From NCBI GenBank assembly GCA_023954855.1, contig JAGSGY010000004.1:1-64000 (forward strand): a stretch of 64,000 bases of DNA, in the 5' to 3' direction. The notes under the pieces were generated by a model that saw only the letters and a list, made by a program, of their open reading frames with translations, searched no databases and was not told the origin of the DNA. This document shows positions 52,777 through 63,700 of this stretch, piece after piece (the stretch's first letter is position 1; every line of letters starts with the position of its first letter). The DNA is from Pseudomonadota bacterium. GTDB taxonomy: Bacteria; Myxococcota_A; UBA796; GCA-2862545. The position numbers and the translations under genes were made by a program.

Positions 52777-53567
52777 TGCGGCCGACTCGCGACCACGCAG
52801 GTGTCTGGGGTGTTGTGTCGGGCCACGACCCGCAGCCCAGCGGCATCGAGGATTGTGGCAAGCTCACGGGGCGTATGCAGCTCGCGGTAGCCGAAGTTCA
52901 GCTCGTCTGCGAAGAGCCAGTAGAAGGCGCGCATGCCGTAGGTGTCCCGTGGCACCGCCGTGATCTGCAGCCCATCCGGCCGTAGACACTCGGCGAAGCG
53001 CTGCAGGACAGCGTGCTTGCGCTCCCCCTTGAAGTGCTCGATCAGGCCCCAGTCGAGGCCCACATCGAAGGCACCCTGCTCCTGCCAGTCGAAGAAGTCC
53101 GCCTGCACATACTCGATGCGATCAGGGTCTCGCGTCAGCGTGAGATCGCCCACCTGGAGCGTTCGCGGTGCGTCGAGGTAGCGCTGGTAGGCGGCCGGAT
53201 CCGCATCCACCAGCACGACCCGCCCCCCATCGCCGAACAGGGCCTGCAGCAGCGAGGCCTCCCACCCCACCTCGGCGCCGAAGAACACGATGTCGGGGTC
53301 GCGCTTGACCGGCAGCGGCGCAAAGAGCTTTCGCTTGGTGCCGAGTCCGCGGAGTGCGTCCTTCTGGTGCAAGAAGCGCGCGATGACCCAGCGCAGGGCG
53401 CGCACGGGAAGGCTGTAGCGCCGACTCGCGTTGATCTGGCGCCAGTCGTCGGTCTGAAGTGCCGCGTAGCTGCGGTTGAACTGGCTCCAGGCGACGCCTC
53501 CGCGCTGCTCGGGCAACAAGACGCCCTCACGGTCAAAGTGCTGGCTCGGCGGCTTGGTGACGTACAT
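52773..53567 (-). CDS. SAM-dependent methyltransferase-like protein, PKS operon
   Basis: The protein has 264 residues from the ATG at 53567 (MYVTKPPSQHF); the longer frame upstream lies in the phosphatase gene. The SAM fold is visible: DIVFFGAEVGWEASLL (motif I variant, lacking G-x-G-x-G), VVLVDADPAAY, DVGLDWGLIEHFKGE and LRPDGLQITAVP. A tailoring methyltransferase role on the operon's product is likely but not proven. Overlaps both neighbours. Confidence 0.83.
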   Translation of the reverse strand: MYVTKPPSQHFDREGVLLPEQRGGVAWSQFNRSYAALQTDDWRQINASRRYSLPVRALRWVIARFLHQKDALRGLGTKRKLFAPLPVKRDPDIVFFGAEVGWEASLLQALFGDGGRVVLVDADPAAYQRYLDAPRTLQVGDLTLTRDPDRIEYVQADFFDWQEQGAFDVGLDWGLIEHFKGERKHAVLQRFAECLRPDGLQITAVPRDTYGMRAFYWLFADELNFGYRELHTPRELATILDAAGLRVVARHNTPDTCVVASRPQ

Positions 53568-54226
53568 CAGGCCGCCCAGGCGTCGAGTGCGCGGGACTGC
53601 TCGTTCGAGAGGCGGGCTCGCGGACGCACCGACTGAATGTGGGCAAAGGCTTCGGCCCAGGTGTCGTGAAGTCCCGCCTGGACCAGCGCTGCAGACAACA
53701 CCGTCACGCTCCGCCCATGGCCTTGCACGCAGTGAATGAGCACCGGCCGTCCCTCCGCGCGTTTCTCGACGGCAAAGGTGGCCGCCTGCCGCAGGTCGTC
53801 TGCGGACGGCGGCATGCGGTCCCAAGTGGGGACGTAGAGGTAGTCGGTCAGTGGCCCCCGACGGGGAAGCTCGCAGGCCACATCCACCACCGCTGGCCAG
53901 GTCGGCCAGTCTTCGTCACTCGGCCACCCCCCAACGAACCAGCCGGGATGCACCTCGGTGACCCTCGGCTCATCCGGGTGAAGCACGCCACGTCCGAGCA
54001 CACGGTACATGGCGTGCCAGTTGGGGAAGAGCACAAAGGACCACGCCGGAAAACCGCCGTCCGCGCGCTTGCCCAGAAGGCCCGTCGCGCCCGTCCACGT
54101 CGCCAGCCCCACGATGAGGGTGACCGCGCTGCAGAAGCCGAGGAAGAGGCCCATAGCCAGCGGCAGCAGCGCCGAGACGACGAGGCCGAGCACACCCGCG
54201 GCGCCGAGCTTGGGCCCGTGACTCAC
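53567..54226 (-). CDS. Membrane-anchored dual-specificity phosphatase, PKS operon
   Basis: The protein has 219 residues. Two membrane helices (~10-50) precede a DSP domain with the catalytic loop V-L-I-H-C-V-Q-G-H-G-R-S (HCxxGxGRS) and a WDRMPPSADDL segment holding the general-acid Asp. A phosphatase acting on lipid or sugar phosphate (as PTPMT1-like enzymes do) suits a membrane-lipid product better than protein dephosphorylation, but this is inference. Confidence 0.88.
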   Translation of the reverse strand: MSHGPKLGAAGVLGLVVSALLPLAMGLFLGFCSAVTLIVGLATWTGATGLLGKRADGGFPAWSFVLFPNWHAMYRVLGRGVLHPDEPRVTEVHPGWFVGGWPSDEDWPTWPAVVDVACELPRRGPLTDYLYVPTWDRMPPSADDLRQAATFAVEKRAEGRPVLIHCVQGHGRSVTVLSAALVQAGLHDTWAEAFAHIQSVRPRARLSNEQSRALDAWAA

Positions 54227-55791
54227 AGCGCCAGCTCTTCGTAGGGTCGCCGGAGTAGCGGCAGCAGCTTGAACTGCGAGTCCCAGCCACGAGCTGAGCC
54301 CTCATCATCCTTGTTGCGCAAGGCGCGCGCCAGACCGTCGTAGTCGACCCACTCGGCGACCGGATCCGACAGCCGGGTGGACTTGCGCTTGCTCGCGTAC
54401 TCATCGTTGATGTCGCCGAGCGCCTTGTCGTAGGCTGTAGCAAGCTCATCGAGCGAGGGTGCGTCGTCTGGGGGCTGCCCCCCGGGCACTGCGAAGAGCA
54501 GGCGGTATCCAGGCAGGTGGGCCCCTTCGGGCTGCGACGGTACGGTCGTGGCCTGGACCCTCGCGAGCATGGGGAAGTGCTCGGCGAGGCGCTCGTAGGC
54601 CATCTCGACCTGGGCTCCGGTGAGCTTCTCGCCGGTATACGACCAGGTCAGGCCCCGGCGACGGGCAAAACGAAGGTCCGGCAGCCCGCGCCAGATGGCC
54701 TTACAGAGAAACACATCCTCGGTCTGGTAGCGCAGCAGCCCGTAGGCATCCGACGCGACGAGCGCGTAGTACTTGCCCACCTCGAGCTCCGTGGACCGAA
54801 GCAAGTTCTCGGGCAGGTCTTCGGCGTCCTCCGGCAGGAACTCGCAGAGCACGCCGGGCGCAATCGGCGGAAAGTGAACCTCTTGACCGTCGTACACCGA
54901 CAGCGTCTCGAGGGTCTCGGTCGACATCGAAAACATCGGTACGAAGCGTGCACTCGGCAGCCACTCGCGCACCTGATTCAGGAATGGACGGGTGTTGCCG
55001 CCGTCCCAGCAGAGGAACACCTCGACGTCCATCCACTCCTCTGGACCCAAGGCGACTTCGGAGTCGAGCACACGCCGGGCGCGCTCTTGCCAGCCTGGCT
55101 CCTCGATGCGTGACGCAGCCCAACGAATCTCGCTCGCGAACTGCGAGGGGTCGGCCATGTAGTCGCGCAGAAAGGCCGTGTGGGTGTCCCAGTCTTCGGC
55201 GAGCGCGTGGAAGTAGGCCGCCTGCGTCGAGGGATTGGTGCTGTACAGCCAGCCGGGATTCGAGAGCACCATGGCCCAGAGCCGAAGCGCATGCACCCCG
55301 TACCGCTCGGACAGCGGCGCGAACACCGGCATGGTCAGCGCCCGGTGCGGTGTGACCCAGAGGTCGAACCACGACGGTCGACCCGTCACCATCATCGCCG
55401 TGAACGAGTCATCGTGCGCAAGGCTCGCCAAGGCGAACAAGATCGGACGCCTCGTCCCAAGGGCGTAGGCCGTGCGGAAGGTCGCTCCGGCAAATGCAAG
55501 CTTGGTCGACCGCAGCCGCCCCTTGGTGAAGGCGATTTCCTTGGGCTCATTGGTGGAGCCCGACGTGCGAACCAAGCGCGCATTCGGAATCGCCCGAGCA
55601 CGGGCCCGGAGCTCATCGTCGTAGCCGCGAATCGGCACATCGGGGGTGACGCCGTACAGCGTTCGAAGCCGCTCCTGCTCGGCGGCATGGCCGGACAGTC
55701 CACGCGAGACCTGCACCGACAGCAGCCCGCCCACCCCGCGAATCAGCGGCGACAGCACCGCGCGTGCGAACGCGTTGACCGCGACACTCAC
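54223..55791 (-). CDS. GH3-family acyl-adenylate/amido synthetase-like protein, PKS operon
   Basis: The protein has 522 residues. It has the ATP P-loop LVRTSGSTNEPKEI (~74-87), a MFSMSTETLE motif, YYALVASDAYGLLRYQTEDV and SYTGEKLTGAQVEMAY (hinge region), and the GH3 C-terminal domain with YDKALGDINDEYASKRK. GH3 enzymes adenylate a carboxylic acid and join it to an amine, often an amino acid. Here it may cap or release the polyketide as an amide. It overlaps the E2-type gene by 4 bases. Confidence 0.85.
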   Translation of the reverse strand: MSVAVNAFARAVLSPLIRGVGGLLSVQVSRGLSGHAAEQERLRTLYGVTPDVPIRGYDDELRARARAIPNARLVRTSGSTNEPKEIAFTKGRLRSTKLAFAGATFRTAYALGTRRPILFALASLAHDDSFTAMMVTGRPSWFDLWVTPHRALTMPVFAPLSERYGVHALRLWAMVLSNPGWLYSTNPSTQAAYFHALAEDWDTHTAFLRDYMADPSQFASEIRWAASRIEEPGWQERARRVLDSEVALGPEEWMDVEVFLCWDGGNTRPFLNQVREWLPSARFVPMFSMSTETLETLSVYDGQEVHFPPIAPGVLCEFLPEDAEDLPENLLRSTELEVGKYYALVASDAYGLLRYQTEDVFLCKAIWRGLPDLRFARRRGLTWSYTGEKLTGAQVEMAYERLAEHFPMLARVQATTVPSQPEGAHLPGYRLLFAVPGGQPPDDAPSLDELATAYDKALGDINDEYASKRKSTRLSDPVAEWVDYDGLARALRNKDDEGSARGWDSQFKLLPLLRRPYEELAL

Positions 55792-56573
55792 AGGTCGCCC
55801 AGGAGAATGTCTGGGTTCTCCACCAGCTTCTTCAGGTGCATGGCGGCCGCAATGTGCTCGAGGCCGTCGGTGATCTGGTGATCGACGGAGAGTCCGAGCA
55901 CCAGCATGGTCCGAATCACAATCTCGCCGTTCACGACCACCGGCTGGTCGCCAATTCGACTCGGGAAGAACAGCGTGCCCGGTCCAGGAACGGCCCCTCC
56001 GGTCAGCCCGCTGTCGCGGTGCATGGTCGCGCTGAGCCCGTAGCTGCCGAAGTGCTTGATGAAGTAGGCCGGGTCCGAGCGCACCTTGTAGTCGTGCAGC
56101 TTCGTGAGCGCGCGGGGAAGGTGCTTGAGACGCATGAGCGCCTTGCCCTCCTCGAGTTCCTCGAAGGGCGTGCTCTTGATGCGACGCACCTCGTCGGCAA
56201 TGTCGAGCACACTCAAGCTCGGCACATCGCGAATGACCGAGGCGAAGAGCACGTAGCCATCGGGCCCTTCTCGACTCACGATCAGGTTGCAGCTGGTCTC
56301 GTCATAGGTCACTTCGCGCGGGCCTAGAGCCGTGTGATAGACGCGCGTTCGCAGTCGCTCGTTCTTCGCGATGACCTCGCCGGTGGCCTTGATCAACAGC
56401 GAGGCCATGCTGACCCGCACGTCCTTTGCGCGGAGCTCCTCGATGCGCGCGAGGGTGTCGGTCACGTCCCACTCGAAGGTGGCGAGCGTGGGCGCGTGGT
56501 ACTCGCGGGTGCGCTTGAGCATGTCGTAGATCATCATGCGCATGGAGGTGAGCTTGCGGGTCGTGAAGGTCAA
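55788..56573 (-). CDS. Free-standing 2-oxoacid dehydrogenase E2-type acyltransferase domain, PKS operon
   Basis: The protein has 261 residues and contains only the catalytic (CAT-like) domain: no lipoyl or E1/E3-binding segment. The active site DHQITDG (H232, D236) is intact, and the LTSMRMMIYDMLKR start matches the E2 core. In its usual setting this domain moves an acyl group from lipoamide to CoA; a free copy here could transfer an acyl chain from ACP or CoA onto an acceptor. Overlaps GH3 and the acyl-CoA dehydrogenase. Confidence 0.88.
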   Translation of the reverse strand: MTFTTRKLTSMRMMIYDMLKRTREYHAPTLATFEWDVTDTLARIEELRAKDVRVSMASLLIKATGEVIAKNERLRTRVYHTALGPREVTYDETSCNLIVSREGPDGYVLFASVIRDVPSLSVLDIADEVRRIKSTPFEELEEGKALMRLKHLPRALTKLHDYKVRSDPAYFIKHFGSYGLSATMHRDSGLTGGAVPGPGTLFFPSRIGDQPVVVNGEIVIRTMLVLGLSVDHQITDGLEHIAAAMHLKKLVENPDILLGDL

Positions 56574-57730
56574 AGCTTGCCATCCCGGAGATGAAGGTCC
56601 ATCAGCGTGTGGAACAGGGCCAGTTTCTGGGTCTCGGTCGTGCCCTCGAAGATGCTCGTCTGCCGCGCATCTCGGTAGCGCTTCTGAATCGGGTGGTCGC
56701 CGTCGATGCCGCGCCAGCCGAAGAGTTGAACCACCGCCGCCGTGGTCTCGAGCGCAAGCTCCGAGGCGTGCAGCTTCCCGATCGCTGCCTGGTGCCCGTA
56801 TGGAAGGCCCGCGTCGCGCAAGCGAGCGGCCTCGAGCACGATCCGACGCACCATCTCGAGCTTGGCGTAGGCCCCGCCGAGGGCCAGCTGCACATGGGAC
56901 TTCTGGGCGAGGGGGCCGCCGTAGACCTGCCGATCGCGAATCCAGGGAAGCGCATCGTTGAGGGCGCCCACCACGATTCCGAGAATGGTCGCAGCACCGC
57001 CGACCCGGATGGTGTGCAGGGTGTCGAGCATCACGGCACTGCCGCTTCCGATGGGCCCAAGTCGGTGATCATCGGTGATCTCGACCCCCTCGAAGCGAAC
57101 GGTGGGCGTCTCTACCGCGCGAAAGCCGAGCTTGTTGGTGTTCGGTCCGACGGTGACGCCGTCCTGCCTGGGAACCACGAAGAAGGTGAGCCCCTGCCCA
57201 ACCCCATTGACCTCGGTCCGCGCGAGCACCTGGTACTGCGTCGAGATGCCCCCGTTGCAGACCATCGCCTTCGTACCGTCGATGACCCAGCCGCGGTCGG
57301 TCTTGCGGGCCGTCGTCGTCAGACCCATCAAGTTCGATCCGGAGGTGTCGGGCTCTGTGAGCGCGAGGGACCCGTAGCGCTTCTCGGCGACGAGCCGGCC
57401 GATGAACTCCTGCTTCTGGTCGGCATTTCCAGCCACCCGCACCGGGTGGAGGGCACCGTCGTTGAAGCCGAGAGTGAACCCAATCGGCGCACACACGCTC
57501 GCAAGAGCCTCGACGCCAACGACCGAGGCCACCGCGCTGAGGCCCTGTCCACCGAGCTCTACGGGCTGCTCGATGTTCGGAATGCCCCACTCCCGAGCGA
57601 TGTCGTGCACCTCGTCGGGGAAGCGGTTCTCGGCGTCGTACTTCACCCGGCGAGGGAGGATGACCTCTTCGGCAAACGCGTGACAGCGGTCCCGCCAGTC
57701 GCGGGTGTCTTGGTCCAGATCAGGCCACAT
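56570..57730 (-). CDS. Acyl-CoA dehydrogenase-like flavoprotein, PKS operon
   Basis: The protein has 386 residues. FAD-binding segments YGSLALTEPDTSGSNL and the adenine-side loop are present, with RDARQTSIFEGTTETQKL carrying the catalytic-region Glu. Its start ATG overlaps the PKS stop by one base. In such operons these enzymes often desaturate an ACP-bound acyl chain; that is the likely role. Confidence 0.92.
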   Translation of the reverse strand: MWPDLDQDTRDWRDRCHAFAEEVILPRRVKYDAENRFPDEVHDIAREWGIPNIEQPVELGGQGLSAVASVVGVEALASVCAPIGFTLGFNDGALHPVRVAGNADQKQEFIGRLVAEKRYGSLALTEPDTSGSNLMGLTTTARKTDRGWVIDGTKAMVCNGGISTQYQVLARTEVNGVGQGLTFFVVPRQDGVTVGPNTNKLGFRAVETPTVRFEGVEITDDHRLGPIGSGSAVMLDTLHTIRVGGAATILGIVVGALNDALPWIRDRQVYGGPLAQKSHVQLALGGAYAKLEMVRRIVLEAARLRDAGLPYGHQAAIGKLHASELALETTAAVVQLFGWRGIDGDHPIQKRYRDARQTSIFEGTTETQKLALFHTLMDLHLRDGKL

Positions 57731-60700
57731 TAGGGCACCAGCACAATCTTGCCGATCGACCGACGCTCGCGAAGCAAGGTGTGGGCCTCTGGGGCCCGGT
57801 CGAAGGCGAGGCGGTGACCGACGGCGGGCCGCAGAGAACCGGACGCCAGCGCGGCGAGCCAGCGCTTCTTGAGCCGCTCGAGGCGGACGGGATGACGCAT
57901 GATCTGGGACAGGTTGGCTCCATGAAAGGACTGGTTCTTAAGGAACAGCGCCTGGGGGTCGAGCGCAGCGATGCCAATGCTCGCACCTGCGCCAATCTCG
58001 ACAAAGCGCCCGCCCTCGTTCAGCAGCGCCACACCCTGGGTCACGGCATCGCCCGAGAGGCTGTCGATGACGGCGTCGACGCCGCCATACTCGGAGATCA
58101 CGGCCTCGACCTGCCCGTAGTCCAGCGGAAACTGGACACCCATGGCGGCCAGGTGTCGGCGCTTCTCCGGCGTGCTGGCCGTGCCGAACACGGTCGCGCC
58201 ATGCTGGAGTGCAAGCTGAACCACCGCACTCCCGGTGGCACCGGATGCGGCGTGCACGAGTACCGCGTCGCCCTCGGCCACACGCCCTGCGTCCTCGACG
58301 CAAACGAGCGCTGTCAGGCCTGTGATCAGCGTGGCTGCGGCGTCCTCATAGGTGACACTGTCGGGTAGAGCGACGGCGAGGAAGGCCTTGGTGTGCACGG
58401 TCCGGGCGTATCCGCCCCGACTCGCAAAGGCGCCGACCCGGTCCCCGGGCTTCAGGTCTGCAACGCCCGAGCCCACCGCCGTGACGCGTCCCGCGACCTC
58501 ATGGCCGGGCACAAAGCTCGGGTCGTTGAGTACTGGATGCAGTCCAACCCGGGCCAGTACGTCGATGAAGTTGACGCCCCAGGCCTGGACCGCGATGGCG
58601 ATCTCGTCGGGTAGCAGTGCTGGCCGCTGCGCGGTCTCTTGGACGAACTCGATCTCGCCACCGAGATCGCGGACGACCCAGGCGGCATCGACATCTCCGC
58701 GGCGACCGGTCGCTACGGGTCCTCGCGAACGGGCCGGTGCCGGTGGAGGCGTGGCCGACGGAGGCGGAGCGACGCTCCCTGCCCCAATGCGTTCGCGAAG
58801 CGCGAAGCCAAGCTCGTTGGGCGTGGGATGCTCGAAGAGCAAGGTCGGATACAGCTGAAGTCCAAGCTCGGCCTCGAGCGTGCGAACCAGCTCGACGCCG
58901 CCGAGAGAGTCGATCCCGAGGTCAGCAAACGTCGCGTCCGGATCCCAGTCCCCCTGCCGCACACGCCGCCCGAGCGCCCTGCGAATCAGGCCGGTGACGT
59001 CGTCGGGGCCTGCGTGCCCCGGGCGGGACGGCGACGGCGCAGGGACATTCGCGGGCTCCACCGTCCGTGCGGTCTTTGGCATCGGCGGGGGCGCGGGCGT
59101 CACGACGGCAGGAGCGACAGCGACGACCGGCGGAGCCACGGGCTCAGGCACCACCGCAATTCGCGTGTGGGCGCGGGTCGCGCCCATTGCACTCGCCAAG
59201 CGCCGCTCACCGTTCATCGGCAGCGAAACCACGAGCACCTGGGCGTAGGGCGTACCCAGGGCGGTGAAGAGGGCTTCGACAGCCTCCTCGGTCTTGAGCG
59301 GAAGAAGACCCGCCGCCACCATCCGGGCGCGATGCGCCTCGTCGGCGACCATGCCCACCTCGCCCCACGGGCCGTAGTTCAGGCTGACAACCCGCTTGGC
59401 GGTGCCCGACCAGACATGCGCAAGGTCATCGAGCGCCCCGTTCGCCGCGGCGTAGGCAGCCTGCCCCGGGCTCGGCACCAGCGAGGTCAACGAAGAGACG
59501 AGGGCCACGAACTCGAGGGGGACCTCTGACAGGGCATCCTCGAGGGCGGCACTGCCGAGGAACTTCGCATCATCGCGCACGAGTGGCTCGCCAGCGATCA
59601 GCAGCCCCTCGCTCAGGGAGCCGGCGCAGTGCACCAGGCCGTCGAGGCGCCCGTGCTTGTCGAGGATGTGGTCCTTGGCCATCGCCACCGCATCAAAGTC
59701 GCCGAGGTCTACGGACAGGTAGGTGAAGTCGACCTCTCCGTCGGCGAGACGCTGGGCCACGGCGGGGTCGAGCTCGGGTCGGCGACCGCTGATCACCACC
59801 GTGGCGCCAAGCTTGCCGAGCCGCTCCGCAAAGGCGCTGCCGATGCCGCCCGCACCGCCGGGAATCCAGACGACCTGGCCAGGCTCGATCGCGAAGTCGG
59901 CCTGGTTCACTCGCTCGAGGGAGGGCCGGGTCCACTGCCCGCCCTCAAATCGCCGCACGGAACCATGGCTCGCGAGCAGCTGCAGCAGCGCCGACGCGGT
60001 CAGCTCCGCCGCGAACACCACCTGAGTCTCCACACCCGTCTCGGCACCGAGTGCGCGGGCCATCGCCGCAACAGAGCGGGATGAGGTCCACACGACCAGC
60101 CGTTCCAATCCCGCGAGGGAGGGAGCCAGCGCTGCCAGGTCCCCGAGAGTGGGCCGAAGAGCCACGGCGATAGCGGCCTGACGCAGCGCGAGACGCGACG
60201 ACGGGGCGCCGACAGGGGCAGGTCCGAGCACCGTTGCACCGGCGTCCACAGCAGCCAGGGCAAGATCGTACCCGAGGTCCGCGACCCCAATGATGGCGAC
60301 GACATCCTCTGGCGGGGGCGCAGCGGGTAGCGCTTCGGCGACCCAGTTCACACCGTAGGCTACGGCCTCTTCCACGTGCAGGCGCTTCGCTGCAAAGTCC
60401 TCGAAGACCGCAGCCGTGCGCCCGAGGGCGTCCTGCAGGCTCAGGTCAACCCGCAGCGTGTCTCGGTCAGAGTGACGAAGCTCGATACAGGCACGGCAAG
60501 GACCGACGAGGGGTCTCAGCACCGTGATGCGGCGGGCCGCGAACCCGAGCATCGGCCTGCGGTCGTCACTGTCGAGAAGGAACGCGGCCATGGCCTGAAA
60601 CGCCCCATCAAGGACGCTCGGGTCAATCCACTGCGGCGTGAGCGGCGTGCCCGGAGCCAGGTCCGCCCAGATCGTGTCCCCGTCGTGCCAGATACGCTGC

Positions 60701-63700
60701 AGCGTGCGCATCGTCGGTCCGTAGTCCAGGCCGGCGCTCGCAAGCGCGTCGTAGATCACCTCGGGCTCGATGCGGGTCCCGCTGGGCTCGGGCATGGCGC
60801 GCGCCTCGACCTGCACGTCGGTGAAGCGCCCACTTGCATGGGTCGTCCAGACGCCGTCGTGGCTGGTCGCCAGGGCCACACGCTCGTCAGTCTCGAGGCG
60901 CCAGCGCTCCATCGTGGCAAATGCAGGAGCCGTGATGGCCACACCCTCGAGAGTTCCGGGCCGGCCACGGTGCGTGAACATTCGCTCGAACATCCACGCG
61001 GCGGGCGCAATGCCTTGTTCCTTGGCCCGATGGTCCTCGAAGACCGCGCGTTCGGCGTCACTGGGCACCCCTTCCGAAGGCGGAGCGGCACTGACCCGGC
61101 GGGCTTGAGCTTCGGGAAAGTCGAGAGGCAGAGCACTGCGCGTGTAGCTGGGCTCTGGCAGAGGCACATCACCTGCAGAGAGCCTGCCCACGCGCACGGC
61201 CTGGCCGGCCTCGAACAGCTCGGCAAGCGCCACCAGGTGCGCCATTGGATCTTGCGTGCGATGCACACCCGCGCACAGCACGTCCACGCGTGAGGCGTCG
61301 GCGATGGCCTGAATGGCCGGCGAGAGAATCGCGGCGCCGCCCACCTCGACGAAGGCCGAGCAACCATCGGAGAGGGCGGAGTGAACCGCGTCTTGGAAAC
61401 GCACCGGAGCGCGAAGCTGAGCCACGAGGTCGGAGCCGGTGGGTAGGGTTGCCCTCGCACCCGTGTAGGTGCTGTACAGCGCGAGTGTAGGAACCTTGAA
61501 CTCGAGCGGGTCGACCACCGCGGCCAACGAAGGCAGCGCGTGTTCCATCGCCGTCGAGTGGGCGGCGCACGGAATCGCGAGCTCGCGGACCACCACGCCA
61601 TCCGCCTCGAGTGAGGCCCGGGTCTTGGCCACGGCATCGGTGGGACCACTGATGACGACCTGGTCGGGACTGTTGAAGCACGCCACCTCGGCACCGGTCA
61701 CCAGGTGCTTGGCGACCGTCTCGGCGGGGGCGAGAACGGCGGCCATGGCCCCTGCTGGCGCCTCGGCCATCGCCGTTCCGCGCGCGATCAACGCCGTGAG
61801 CGCTTGCTTCATCGTGAGCGCACCCGAAGCCGCGAGCGCTGCGTACTCTCCGGCCGAGTGACCGAGAACAGCGTCGGGTCGCACGCCCTGTGCAAGCAGC
61901 CACTTCCAGCTCGCCCACGAGACGGCAAACACCGCCGGCTGCGCATGATCGATGCGCTTGGACGCACTTGCCAGCAGCGCGTCTACGCCGAGACCGAGCA
62001 GCGGCTTCACCACCGCCTCGACCTCGCGCAACGCCTCGGCAAACACGGGGTCATCGCGAAGACCGCGACCCGCCTGGTCCACCTGCGAGCCAGGGCCGGG
62101 GAACACCACCACCAGCCGACGCTTCGAGGGCGTCGACACCGGTCCACGGGCCACCAACTCGAGGTGAGACAGGAGCTCGTCGCGGGTCTCGACGACTTCG
62201 GCCGAGCGCGCCTTGGTGTGCAGCTGAGCCCGGCGTCCAAGTGCCGCACAGATGGCCTCGAGCGGCCACTCCGGGTGGGCATCGAGATGACTGTGGAGCG
62301 CCATCGCCTCGACAGCGAGCGCCTGCTTGGAAGGCCCAGAGAGCGCTACGAGTTGGGCTTCTGCCTTCTGCGAGGACAGCGGCGGAGCGGCCTCGAGAAT
62401 CATGTGGCAGTTCGTGCCGCCGATGCCGAGTGCGTTGACAGCGACCCGGAACGGCGACCCATGCAGGGGCTCTGCCGCGCCGATGGGCCGCGGACCGTCC
62501 GCACTCTGCATGTGGCGAGGGTCCAAGCTGGAGAACGCCGCAATCGGCGGGGCCACGCCGTCTTGAATGGCCAGCACCGACTTGATGACGGCAGCCACCC
62601 CCGCCGCCGACAGCAAGTGCCCGATGTTCGACTTCACCGAGGTCAGCGCCGCCCGCGAGTCCCCGTACACGGTGCGCATGGCGCGCAGCTCGACGGCATC
62701 GCCAATCGCCGTGGCGGTTCCGTGCGCCTCGATCATCGACACGGTCTTCGGCTCGATGTTCGCTTCGGCAAGGGCTCGACGGGCGGCGCGAATCTGCCCA
62801 CGCGGATTGGGCGCCATGCCCGAGAAGGCCTGCCCGTCGTTGGTCACCGCGCTGCCGCGAATGACGGCGAGCACCCGGTCGCCATCGGCCCGAGCCTGGG
62901 CCAGCGACTTGAGCACGACCGCGCCGGCCCCCTCCCCCGGTACGAAGCCATCGGCCTCTGCCGTGAATGGACGGCACTGTCCGGAGCTCGAGAGCACCCG
63001 GTTCGGCCCAAACAGGGCGTAGGTCATCGGAGAGTGTGTGATCTCGACGCCGCCGGCGAGCGCGACCGTGCACTCGCCAAGCTGGATGGCCCGTCTGGCC
63101 TGGTGAATGGCCACCACCGACGATGCGCAGGCGGCCTGAACGACGACCGCCCCACCGGTGAGCTCGAAGGCGCGGCTCACACGGGCGGCGACGATGCTGT
63201 TCGTGCCGTTCTCCATGCGCCCGGTCATGTCCATGTCGCCGCGTTCTACGGCATCGAGGAAGGTCCGCGCGGTGATCGGACTCTCCCCGGAAGAGGCGAA
63301 GACGCCCACGTCCCCACGTCCGACGCCTGCGTGCTGAAGCGCGCTCGCGCAGGCCTCTAGGAAGAGACGCTGCCTCGGGTCCATGGCCGCGCCCTCTGCG
63401 GGGCTGATCGCAAAGAAGCTCGGGTCAAAGTCGAACACGCCGTCGACGAACGCCCCCGTGGGACAGAGCTTGGGGTCGCGACGAAGCTGACGCGCGTGGT
63501 CCCAGCGGTCTTCAGGCACCGGACCAAACTGCGCCTCACCGGAGCTGAGGATCTGCCAGAACTCTTCGAGGGTGTTCGCGCCCGGGAAACGGAGCCCCAT
63601 ACCGATGATGGCGACGTCATCGGAGCGGACCACCGGGTTGAGGTCGTCAGTGGCCTCGATCGGGGCGGGCTCGCCCCCCAAGAAGGCCGCGAGCTCGGCG

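Noticed and set aside
61705-63360. 551-codon plus-strand frame inside the PKS gene
   Set aside because: It is Arg/His-rich, lacks a ribosome site, and covers intact KS and AT domains on the other strand.
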